Source: Hyphomicrobiales bacterium (GTDB lineage: Bacteria > Pseudomonadota > Alphaproteobacteria > Rhizobiales > JAJFHR01). Taken from it: a DNA stretch of 6,781 nt. The notes below the pieces were generated by a model. It had not been told where the DNA came from. It ran no database searches and saw only the letters and a program-made list of their open reading frames with translations. How positions within the stretch are numbered: the first letter of the stretch is position 1; every line of letters starts with the position of its first letter. This document shows, one piece after another, positions 1 to 5,571 of the stretch. The stretch covers positions 1 through 6,781 of the forward strand of contig JAJFHR010000034.1 in NCBI GenBank assembly GCA_021775515.1, in the 5' to 3' direction. A program made the position numbers and the translations under genes.

Positions 1-1227
1 CCTTTAAAAGCACTTCTCGTCGATAGTTGGTATGATGCTTATCTTGGTGTCGTGGTATTGGTGCGCATCATTGACGGCACATTGAAAAAGGGCCAGCGGA
101 TCCGCATGATTTCATCAGGCGCAGCTTATCCCATTGATCGCGTGGGTATTTTTCAGCCTAAACAGGTCATGATACCGCAACTTGGTCCCGGTGAAATCGG
201 TTTTATCACCGCCTCAATCAAAGAGGTGGCCGATACGCGGGTGGGTGATACCATCACCGACGACCGCAACCCTGTCGCCGAGCCGCTTGAAGGTTTCCGG
301 CCGGCTCAGCCGGTCGTTTTCTGCGGACTTTTTCCGGTTGATGCTGCAGATTTTGAGGATTTACGCGCCGCCGTCGGCAAGCTGCGGCTAAATGATGCAA
401 GTTTTTCCTATGAAATGGAAACCTCAGCCGCTCTTGGCTTCGGTTTTAGATGCGGATTTTTAGGGCTTCTCCATCTTGAAATCATTCAAGAGCGCCTTGA
501 GCGCGAATTTGGCCTCGACCTCATCGCTACCGCCCCCTCTGTGGTGTACAACTTGACGCTGACTAACGGTAACAAGGTTGAACTGCATAATCCGGTTGAT
601 ATGCCCGATCCAATGAAAATTGCCGAAATTGAAGAACCGTGGATCAGGGCGACCATACTTTCGCCGGATGAATATCTCGGGTCAATATTGAAATTGTGCC
701 AGGAACGCCGCGGCGTGCAGGTAGACCTGTCCTATGCCGGATCACGCGCCATGGTGACCTATGACCTGCCGCTGAACGAGGTCGTTTTTGATTTTTATGA
801 CCGGCTGAAATCCGTCTCCAAGGGATATGCCAGTTTTGATTACCAACTCACCGGATATAAGGCCGGGTCTTTGGTAAAAATGCAGATCCTGGTAAACGGC
901 GAGCCCGTGGATGCTCTTTCCATTTTGGTCCACAGTGGTCAGGCTGAGCGCCGGGGCCGGGCCATGTGCGAAAAACTCAAAGACCTTATTCCCCGCCATA
1001 TGTTCAAAATTCCGATCCAGGCGGCATTGGGCGGCCGGGTTATCGCCCGCGAGACAATCGCGGCCATGCGCAAGGACGTAACGGCAAAATGTTATGGCGG
1101 CGATGTTACCCGCAAACGCAAATTGCTGGAAAAACAAAAAGCCGGTAAAAAGCGCATGCGCCAGTTTGGCAAGGTGGAAATTCCCCAGGAGGCATTTATA
1201 GCTGCCCTAAAAATGGACGATAATTAA
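1..1227 (+). CDS. lepA: Elongation factor 4 (LepA), C-terminal 408 residues; 5' end outside window
   Basis: LepA/EF4 is a ribosome-associated translational GTPase that binds elongating ribosomes and can back-translocate tRNAs. The frame is open from base 1 and ends at TAA 1225-1227. The N-terminal G domain (about 190 residues in the usual ~600-residue protein) lies before the window. The fragment begins in the domain II beta-barrel (DSWYDAYLGVV, residues 8-18, then IDGTLKKGQ). It continues through the EF-G III-like domain (LNDASFSYE, then SALGFGFRCGFLGLLH, a LepA hallmark) and the EF-G V-like domain (about 205-300, with DFYDRLKSVSKGYASFDY). It finishes with the LepA-specific C-terminal domain (KDLIPRHMFKIPIQAALGG, KCYGGDVTRKRKLLEKQK, KKRMRQFG). 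That C-terminal domain distinguishes LepA from EF-G, BipA and TetM. A GTG at 52 is internal and is not the start. No frameshift or missing motif is seen. mepA follows about 134 nt downstream on the same strand. Confidence 0.98.
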   Translation, partial: PLKALLVDSWYDAYLGVVVLVRIIDGTLKKGQRIRMISSGAAYPIDRVGIFQPKQVMIPQLGPGEIGFITASIKEVADTRVGDTITDDRNPVAEPLEGFRPAQPVVFCGLFPVDAADFEDLRAAVGKLRLNDASFSYEMETSAALGFGFRCGFLGLLHLEIIQERLEREFGLDLIATAPSVVYNLTLTNGNKVELHNPVDMPDPMKIAEIEEPWIRATILSPDEYLGSILKLCQERRGVQVDLSYAGSRAMVTYDLPLNEVVFDFYDRLKSVSKGYASFDYQLTGYKAGSLVKMQILVNGEPVDALSILVHSGQAERRGRAMCEKLKDLIPRHMFKIPIQAALGGRVIARETIAAMRKDVTAKCYGGDVTRKRKLLEKQKAGKKRMRQFGKVEIPQEAFIAALKMDDN

Positions 1228-1361
1228 AACTTTCGGTTGGCGATGGGGTGAGTGTGCCTGACAATTCAGCGGCCGAAAATTTCGCCTTCATAAAATTTCA
1301 ATTTGTTGTCATAATCATTTGCACTATTGAAACATGCGGAGCTGCAAGGGGATTGTTGATT

Positions 1362-2264
1362 GTGAAAAACATGCTCAAATACGCTATCGTGCCAGTGGTG
1401 TTGTTATTGGCCGTTTCCAGTGCCGCTGCTCACAAAAATGTCTCCCCGGCCAAACCTAAGGAAAAGGCGGTCCCAGCCAAACAGCTTTTTGGCAAGGTCA
1501 CCAAGGCAGCGTTGGTCAAGTCGCGGGCCTTTGGATCCTACGCCAAAGGTTGTTTTGCCGGTGGCAGCCAGCTTTCCAGTGTTGCGCCGAACTGGCAAAT
1601 CATGCGCCCGTCGCGAAACCGCAATTGGGGGCATCCTCAAATTATTGCTTACATTGAAAAATTGGCAAAGGATGCCAAAGCGCGCGACGGCTGGCCGGGT
1701 TTGTTGGTTGGTGACATTTCCCAACCGCGAGGTGGGCCGATGTTAACCGGTCATGCCAGCCATCAGTTGGGCTTGGATGCCGACATCTGGTTGCTTGCCT
1801 CTCCTGACAAGCGTCTTAGCCGCGAAGAACGTGAAAAGTTCAGCGCTGTGTCGGTTCTCACCAAAGACAAGAAAAAAATAGATGAAAAAGTCTGGTCGGA
1901 AAAACACCTGAAATTGCTGCGCCGCGCGGCGTCTTATTCGACGGTCGGTCGAATTTTCGTCAATCCGGTGATCAAGAAAAAACTATGTCAAGACGCTGGT
2001 AAAAATCGCAAATGGCTCAGTAAGATTCGCCCCTGGCGTGGGCATTATCTCCATTTTCATGTGCGATTGAATTGCCCTCCGGGAGATAAAAATTGCAAAA
2101 ACCAGCCAGCACCGGCTGCTGGTGACGGCTGCGGCAAGGACCTAGCCAAGTGGTTCAAACCGCCGCCGAAAAAAAAGAAGGGCTTCAAGTTCAAGTTCAG
2201 GCCGAAACCGGAATTACGGCTGGCAGACTTACCTCGCGCCTGCCGCCAGGTGTTGACGCAATAA
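1362..2264 (+). CDS. mepA: Penicillin-insensitive murein endopeptidase MepA (peptidase M74), exported
   Basis: MepA is a periplasmic zinc peptidase that cleaves D-Ala-meso-DAP crosslinks in peptidoglycan and takes part in murein remodelling. I chose the GTG at 1362 (300 residues): AAGGGG (1346-1351) precedes it by 10 nt, and it puts a signal peptide at the N-terminus (KNMLKYA, hydrophobic IVPVVLLLAV, cleavage after AAA near residue 23). TTG 1356 and ATG 1371 are alternatives that change little. Family motifs are complete: GHASHQLGLDAD with His131, His134, Asp139 and Asp141, and HYLHFHVRLNCP with His228, His231 and His233, which supply the zinc and catalytic residues. Six cysteines follow the signal peptide, matching the three disulfides known from the E. 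coli enzyme. The tail is strongly basic (PPPKKKKGFKFKFRPKPE) before a LADLPRAC segment; such a Lys/Pro-rich linker appears common in alphaproteobacterial members (recollection). The gene converges on the M48 protease gene, 47 nt away. Confidence 0.93.
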   Translation: MKNMLKYAIVPVVLLLAVSSAAAHKNVSPAKPKEKAVPAKQLFGKVTKAALVKSRAFGSYAKGCFAGGSQLSSVAPNWQIMRPSRNRNWGHPQIIAYIEKLAKDAKARDGWPGLLVGDISQPRGGPMLTGHASHQLGLDADIWLLASPDKRLSREEREKFSAVSVLTKDKKKIDEKVWSEKHLKLLRRAASYSTVGRIFVNPVIKKKLCQDAGKNRKWLSKIRPWRGHYLHFHVRLNCPPGDKNCKNQPAPAAGDGCGKDLAKWFKPPPKKKKGFKFKFRPKPELRLADLPRACRQVLTQ

Positions 2265-2282
2265 GGTTCAACAAAGCTTGGC

Positions 2283-2312
2283 AGCATTGCCAGCAACACG
2301 CTGGAGCATGCT
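2283..2312. terminator. Imperfect hairpin between convergent mepA and M48 genes, possible bidirectional terminator
   Basis: Stem AGCAT (2283-2287) and CCAGC (2290-2294), loop AACAC, then GCTGG (2300-2304) and ATGCT (2308-2312), with a small asymmetric internal loop (TG opposite AGC). It fills the 47-nt gap between the stop codons of two convergent genes and touches the M48 stop. There is no strong U-tract on either strand, so efficient intrinsic termination is uncertain. Confidence 0.35.
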
Positions 2313-3811
2313 TAGTTGCTGATAATTTTTACCAACTGGCCGACTTTGAGGCTGCTGGTTTCTGAAAGGCCATTAAGGACCCGGAAACGCTGTTGCCTGA
2401 AGTCGGAAAAAGCCATTTTCTCCGAAAGTTTCGCCACCGTATCTCCCGGTTTTACTGTGACGGTTCGCACCTTGCGGGGAATTGCAAGTTTATTCTCTGC
2501 CGGCGTCGGTGTGCGAAAGCTTTGCGCCGTTAATCTGAAAAATCGGGAAAGTTTTTCAGTTTGATCCGGAGTTGAAATAAACCAGAACCGGTAAATCCGG
2601 TTGGGTTTTTCGCGGATCAGATAAATCTGATGATCAGCATTTCGGTAGGTCGCCGTTCCGCTCACAGCTTCTCTGCCGTTAATGGTCAGCCGCTTGGTTT
2701 TCCAGACCGCTCTGCCCAAGCCAAAATGCCGCCCCAGCAATTCTTCTAAATCGGCCTTTGATCTTGATGTTTGAGCATCAAACAACATCACATTACGATT
2801 GGGATCAAGTGCGACTACAAGATGTTTTCTGTTTTGAATGTGAAAATTTGGTGGCACTTTGAAGCGAAATTTCATTTCAGGATGAATAAAGGATCGCCCG
2901 CGGACAATTCCCTGATCGGGGTTACTGCCATATCGTAATCCGTTAATTTTATTAAGAAATACGTTTCTTGGCCGCTTTTTCTTATCAACTTTCAAACCAA
3001 GCTGGCTGACAAAGGAAAACGCCTTGATCTTGCGTAATCCTGTTGCGGGATGCGTAGCGAAAAAATCAAGAACACCTATCGAGCGGTTTGTTTGTGCCAG
3101 TGTTTTTTTAAGAACATTCTGCTCTGTCATCGTCTTGAGGAACGACACTGCGGCATATGGGTCATAACCTGATTTTGCCGCGGTTATGATGCCGATTTTA
3201 TCAGCTTCAAACTCCTGGTTTCTGGAGTGTTTAGCCAGCAATCCTGCCGCTCCGAGGCTCAGATTCCGCTTCAACTCCGGATCATCTTCAGTCGCCTGCA
3301 ATATCCTGGTAATGATGCTCGCCTTGACCGCCACAGAATGGCGTTTTGCACTGTGGCGCTGGGTCAAATGTCCCAATTCATGGGATAGCACGCTGGCAAT
3401 TTCGGCCTCATCATTGGCCAGCGCCAGAAGTCCTCTGGTCAGATAAATATATCCACCCGGCACCGCAAATGCGTTAACCGCGGGCGAATTCAGGATCGTC
3501 ACTTGATAAGGAACTTGGGGCTGTTCTGAGTGGGTCTTCAACTTTTCGGTAATTTGCGTAATATAGGCGGCCAGTTCGTCGTCCTCATAAACACCGCCAA
3601 ATTGTTGAACGATCTTGGGATGTGCCTGAGCGCCGATTTTTACTTCGTCGGCCGGAGAAATAAAAGTCCCCTCGGATTTGCTGGCAAGGCTGATCAACTG
3701 GCTCTGGCTGCACGAAGCCACAAACAATCCCGCAACCACGATGAAGACGGGTGCAAACCATCCTGCCCCTCTGGTGCGATACGCGCGATCTTTAACCAAC
3801 CTGTTAGTCAT
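2312..3811 (-). CDS. M48-family zinc metalloprotease, lipoprotein, with C-terminal LysM-like segment
   Basis: A predicted envelope protease of 499 residues, in the same superfamily as BepA/YfgC, which degrades or assists misassembled outer-membrane proteins; the substrate here is unknown. In order: a basic N-terminus and a hydrophobic stretch (about 17-33); a lipobox V-A-S-Cys34 with Ser at +2, consistent with lipidation and outer-membrane sorting; the M48 domain (about 52-270) with HELGH at 144-148 (His144, Glu145, His148) and EFEAD at 200-204 giving the third zinc ligand, probably Glu200; a middle beta-rich region (about 305-435) that I cannot assign; and a C-terminal LysM-like segment (about 448-497: VTVKPGDTVAKLSE, then FRVLNGL and LKVGQLVKI), suggesting peptidoglycan binding. 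ATG 3811 is preferred over the adjacent TTG 3814. The start overlaps the end of the upstream SNase-like gene by 8 nt (ATGACTAA) with only a weak ribosome site (GAG), so translational coupling is likely. The BepA resemblance covers the protease domain only; BepA carries TPR repeats in place of LysM. Confidence 0.9.
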   Translation of the reverse strand: MTNRLVKDRAYRTRGAGWFAPVFIVVAGLFVASCSQSQLISLASKSEGTFISPADEVKIGAQAHPKIVQQFGGVYEDDELAAYITQITEKLKTHSEQPQVPYQVTILNSPAVNAFAVPGGYIYLTRGLLALANDEAEIASVLSHELGHLTQRHSAKRHSVAVKASIITRILQATEDDPELKRNLSLGAAGLLAKHSRNQEFEADKIGIITAAKSGYDPYAAVSFLKTMTEQNVLKKTLAQTNRSIGVLDFFATHPATGLRKIKAFSFVSQLGLKVDKKKRPRNVFLNKINGLRYGSNPDQGIVRGRSFIHPEMKFRFKVPPNFHIQNRKHLVVALDPNRNVMLFDAQTSRSKADLEELLGRHFGLGRAVWKTKRLTINGREAVSGTATYRNADHQIYLIREKPNRIYRFWFISTPDQTEKLSRFFRLTAQSFRTPTPAENKLAIPRKVRTVTVKPGDTVAKLSEKMAFSDFRQQRFRVLNGLSETSSLKVGQLVKIISN

Positions 3812-4673
3812 CAAGTATCTCTATTTGCGCCACATGGCGGGCGCTAATTGTAGGACCATTGCGACGATCCAGCCAGCCTCTAACCCGTATGCGTTTGCCA
3901 GCCAGGTCTTCGAGATTAACACCGCTTTGTGTAAATTTTTTATGGACGTTGCGATTAACAGTTACGGTAAAATCGCTGTTCCAGTTTTTGCTGAAATTAA
4001 TATAACTGCGTGTGCGGCGGACCGATACGCCTTCAACCCGTCCTTCAACTAGTTGCAAACGACCGATCGAGCGGTTGAGCTGTTTGAGATCCTCAGCCTT
4101 ACTGACCTGGAAAAAAGGCTCTTTCCATAAGCCTGCCTGGTTTTTGCGGGCATCTTTTTCCAGCTTTAAAAGCTCAGTCAGACAAAAGGCTTCCGTTGTA
4201 TTCGGATAGGCCCGCGCCAACCCGCGCTTTATCATCTCAGCCTGTATCCAGACAAATTCGCCTGCGGTGGTCGAGCGCATAAAAACCTGAGCGATCGTGC
4301 GGCCATACCGGTCGGTTTTGTTATTGTCCGGCACCAGCACCACCGGTTTGCCCAAGATCAGTTTGGCCAAGGTTTTTTTGCCGCGCTGTGCCAGGCTTGC
4401 CTCTTCACGGCCATTACGGACTATTGGCCTTTTGGGAGCTTGAAGGCCGGAAAGCCTGATAATGCGCCGGCTTTTAGTTTCAAAAGTATCGGCATCAATG
4501 ATTTTAGCAACGCCGTCCTCCAAATGGGCAGGAGCGGCACATGCGGACACGCTGGTCTCGGCACCTGCTGCATAAGGCATCACCAACAGCATTAGCGCAC
4601 TGCCTAAAACCCGGCAAAAAAAACACCCGCTCGCCCCAATACCTGAGGGGCCAACAAAAAAATCCCCGCTCAC
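3804..4673 (-). CDS. Exported SNase-like (thermonuclease-fold) protein with C-terminal OB-like domain and altered catalytic residues
   Basis: A 289-residue protein starting at GTG 4673. The N-terminus has a hydrophobic core (LGSALMLLVMPYAAGA) with likely signal cleavage after Ala38, so it is probably periplasmic. The SNase-like domain spans about 54-185: VAKIIDADTF (Asp60, Asp62 matching D19/D21 of Staphylococcus aureus nuclease), IIRLSGLQAPKR (Arg73 matching R35), TDRYGRT (Arg125 matching R87) and RGLARAY. By the same alignment, the calcium ligand D40 is Gln78 and the general base E43 is Lys81, so canonical calcium-dependent nuclease activity is doubtful. As I recall, the LQAPK variant recurs in this alphaproteobacterial subgroup. 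A second domain (about 205-285: LVEGRVEGV, YINF, DFTVTV, AGKRIRVRGWLD, GPTISARH) looks like an OB-type beta-barrel. The start codon lacks a strong ribosome site and lies 104 nt from the divergent tRNA gene. The frame overlaps the M48 gene by 8 nt, implying a two-gene operon and possibly a shared envelope role (inference). Confidence 0.85.
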   Translation of the reverse strand: MSGDFFVGPSGIGASGCFFCRVLGSALMLLVMPYAAGAETSVSACAAPAHLEDGVAKIIDADTFETKSRRIIRLSGLQAPKRPIVRNGREEASLAQRGKKTLAKLILGKPVVLVPDNNKTDRYGRTIAQVFMRSTTAGEFVWIQAEMIKRGLARAYPNTTEAFCLTELLKLEKDARKNQAGLWKEPFFQVSKAEDLKQLNRSIGRLQLVEGRVEGVSVRRTRSYINFSKNWNSDFTVTVNRNVHKKFTQSGVNLEDLAGKRIRVRGWLDRRNGPTISARHVAQIEILDD

Positions 4674-4697
4674 AAGTAAAACGCCGCTTTCAAAAGA

Positions 4698-4727
4698 TTG
4701 CTAAAACTTGTTCTTTGCCAGTATAAC
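4698..4727 (+). promoter_or_regulatory. Probable sigma-70-type promoter for tRNA-Arg
   Basis: TTGCTA (4698-4703), an 18-nt spacer, then TATAAC (4722-4727): 4/6 and 5/6 matches to the housekeeping consensus. Transcription would start near 4734, giving a leader of about 44 nt before the mature tRNA. Confidence 0.5.
4720..4725 (-). promoter_or_regulatory. Possible -10 element for the SNase-like/M48 unit
   Basis: On the minus strand 4725-4720 reads TATACT (5/6 match to TATAAT), about 47 nt upstream of the GTG at 4673. No convincing -35 is found 16-18 nt further upstream. It shares four bases with the tRNA -10 box on the other strand. Confidence 0.25.
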
Positions 4728-4750
4728 ATCGGAGAATTAAGACGGAATAA

Positions 4751-4767
4751 CGGCATTGCCAATGCCG
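4751..4767 (+). other. 7-bp perfect hairpin in the tRNA leader
   Basis: CGGCATT (4751-4757) and AATGCCG (4761-4767) form a perfect stem around a GCC loop. It sits in the predicted 5' leader, 10 nt before the first mature tRNA base, and could mark a processing site or help tRNA folding. It has no U-tract and is not a terminator on the plus strand. Confidence 0.4.
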
Positions 4768-4777
4768 CGGTAAAAAT

Positions 4778-4854
4778 GGTCCCGTAGCTCAGTCGGATAG
4801 AGCACAAGATTCCTAATCTTGGGGTCGCAGGTTCGAATCCTGCCGGGATCACCA
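4778..4854 (+). tRNA. tRNA-Arg (anticodon CCU), CCA encoded
   Basis: A full 77-nt cloverleaf can be drawn. The acceptor GGTCCCG (4778-4784) pairs with CGGGATC (4844-4850), with one G-U pair. The D stem is GCTC/GAGC (4787-4790, 4800-4803). The anticodon stem CAAGA/TCTTG (4805-4809, 4817-4821) holds loop TTCCTAA with anticodon CCT at 4812-4814. The variable loop has 5 nt. The T stem GCAGG/CCTGC (4827-4831, 4839-4843) holds loop TTCGAAT. The discriminator is A4851, followed by encoded CCA 4852-4854. The CCU anticodon reads AGG arginine codons, which are rare in most alphaproteobacteria. Transcribed divergently from the SNase-like gene. No partial duplicate of the tRNA 3' end is seen in this window. 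Confidence 0.97.
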
Positions 4855-4870
4855 ATAACTACAATAACTT
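4853..4870 (+). repeat. 9-nt tandem near-repeat directly after the tRNA
   Basis: CAATAACTA is followed at once by CAATAACTT. The first copy begins within the encoded CCA. It could be polymerase slippage or a scar at an insertion boundary; chance is also possible for so short a repeat. Confidence 0.4.
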
Positions 4871-4985
4871 AGAGTTTTGCTGTGTTGTTGATGTCTCTTC
4901 ATGGTCACAACGGGCCGCAGTTTAGCAAGATGCTTATTCGATTGCTGCATATGATTAGGGTGCTCAGTAAGGGCGGTGAAGTTTG

Positions 4986-5252
4986 ATGGCTGATTTAATT
5001 CCATGAGGCTGCATACCTGTTAAAGAGGCTTGGGATGATTCTTTCCTTAAGCTTTGGAGTGGACAGCATCCTTGCGCCAAAATGTGCGACGATCATATGT
5101 TTCGTTATTTCAAAAGCAGATTTCTTCAATTGCGTGATCAGATTCAGAAAGTTGAATATAATGAGATTCTTGAGCCTTTAATTTGCGGGAGATTAATAGC
5201 TTACTGTCGACAGCCCGGCATGAATCGTTATATCGTTGAATATCTCGGGTGA
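4986..5252 (+). pseudogene. Small gene of 88 codons interrupted by an in-frame TGA at codon 7
   Basis: GGCGGTGA (4972-4979), 7/8 identical to the ideal GGAGGTGA, lies 6 nt before ATG 4986. The frame reads MADLIP, then TGA (5004-5006), then 81 uninterrupted codons to TGA 5250-5252. The amino-acid make-up after the first TGA looks protein-like: WDDSFLKLWSGQHP, a hydrophilic helix-like FKSRFLQLRDQIQKVEYNEI, then LEPLICGRLIAYCRQPG. The last part resembles the 'sGxLxAyxRxPG' pattern I associate with uncharacterised alphaproteobacterial proteins, but no family can be named. A terminator follows 27 nt after the end, completing a transcription unit. The internal TGA could come from CGA (Arg) or TGG (Trp) by one transition. 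Re-initiation at the in-frame ATG 5082 would give 56 residues, but it has no ribosome site. Base composition is AT-rich (about 30% G+C by hand over 5101-5160). I call it a pseudogene; readthrough is the alternative. Confidence 0.5.
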
Positions 5253-5279
5253 CGAATTCATCGTCCAGAAACAAACAGA

Positions 5280-5303
5280 CCCTGCATCACGCGGGGCTTT
5301 TTT
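5280..5303 (+). terminator. Intrinsic (rho-independent) terminator
   Basis: The stem CCCTGC (5280-5285) pairs with GCGGGG (5291-5296), with one G-U pair, around loop ATCAC. A C and then six T (5298-5303) follow. It probably ends transcription of the interrupted gene at 4986-5252, possibly also readthrough from the tRNA. Confidence 0.8.
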
Positions 5304-5375
5304 GTGCCCACATCAGTTTACAATGGCACTCAATGATAACTTATGACTTCATGCAAAATCCAAAAGGAGATCGTT

Positions 5376-5414
5376 ATGAGCATGAATGTCACCGTTATGA
5401 AACAATATGGATAA
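5376..5414 (+). CDS. Micro-ORF (12 aa) with the best Shine-Dalgarno in the window; leader peptide or gene remnant
   Basis: AAGGAG (5364-5369) lies 6 nt before ATG 5376. The product would be MSMNVTVMKQYG, ending at TAA 5412-5414. Eight nt before its end an ATG (5407) opens the next frame, in the arrangement ATGGATAA. It could be a leader peptide coupled to the next ORF, or the intact start of a gene that was later frameshifted. No family recognised, no clear promoter upstream. Confidence 0.3.
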   Translation: MSMNVTVMKQYG

Positions 5415-5499
5415 TGCTTGCTATGTGTCAATTCCGGAAGTGGTGTTACTTGCTGACACACTTGACGGTCACGGTTCATTCATTGAATTCATGCAATGA
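5407..5499 (+). CDS. Small ORF (30 aa) overlapping the micro-ORF; hypothetical or frameshifted remnant
   Basis: It starts at ATG 5407 inside the preceding micro-ORF, in the +1 frame, and ends at TGA 5497-5499. The residues look plausible for a real protein (CYVSIPEVVLLADTLDGHGS, then FIEFMQ) but match no family I recognise. Joined to the micro-ORF by a one-base shift, it would make a protein of about 40 residues. Its last codons and stop lie inside the 5475-5504 inverted repeat. Chance is a real alternative at this length. Confidence 0.25.
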   Translation: MDNACYVSIPEVVLLADTLDGHGSFIEFMQ

Positions 5500-5504
5500 A
5501 TGAA
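5475..5504. repeat. 11-bp perfect inverted repeat, 8-nt spacer
   Basis: TTCATTCATTG (5475-5485) and CAATGAATGAA (5494-5504) are exact reverse complements around AATTCATG. The stem is AT-rich with no U-tract on either strand, so it is not a classical terminator. It could be a protein-binding palindrome, a mobile-element end, or a weak 3' stabilising hairpin for the convergent phosphodiesterase transcript. Confidence 0.6.
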
Positions 5505-5571
5505 ATATGGTGCATTGTTGCTCCGGTTTGTCGGTACGTTGGCGACGATCCCTATGCATATGATCCGATGC

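Larger units (their letters stand above)
4855..5571. other. AT-rich accessory-like interval with no intact recognised gene
   Basis: Between the tRNA and the end of the phosphodiesterase gene lie, in order: a tandem repeat, about 115 nt in which I see nothing clear, the TGA-interrupted ORF, an intrinsic terminator, about 60 nt without features, two overlapping micro-ORFs, and an inverted repeat. The last 67 nt (5505-5571) hold nothing recognisable. The lower G+C and the position just downstream of a tRNA 3' end suggest inserted or decaying DNA. No integrase, transposase or duplicated att core is visible. Confidence 0.5.

Noticed and set aside
742..1137. Minus-strand ORF of 131 codons inside lepA
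   Set aside because: It is fully antisense to well-conserved LepA domains.
1297..1345. Weak promoter-like TTGTTG...TATTGA before mepA
   Set aside because: The -10 matches only 3 of 6 positions; not enough to call.
1248..1361. N-terminal extension of mepA from GTG 1248
   Set aside because: It would place 38 unlikely residues before a clear signal peptide; the AAGGGG ribosome site points to a start at 1362.
4670..4855. Minus-strand ORF of 61 codons beginning MVIPAGFEPATPRLG
   Set aside because: This is the antisense of the tRNA-Arg gene; the GFEPATPRLG string is a familiar artefact of translating tRNA genes backwards.
4986..5060. Selenocysteine insertion at TGA 5004-5006
   Set aside because: No stem-loop with an apical GGUC-type motif is seen in the following 40 nt, and the context does not resemble a known selenoprotein.
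5035..5181. 48-codon ORF with AAGAGG 6 nt upstream of ATG 5035
   Set aside because: It lies in a shifted frame over the 4986-5252 ORF, whose residues are far more protein-like; judged a shadow, though the ribosome site is noted.
5204..5213. 10-bp palindrome CTGTCGACAG
   Set aside because: It lies inside the coding frame of the interrupted gene; short palindromes of this size occur by chance.
4986..5252. TGA reassigned to tryptophan genome-wide
   Set aside because: None of the recognised genes contains an in-frame TGA, and they use TGG for tryptophan.
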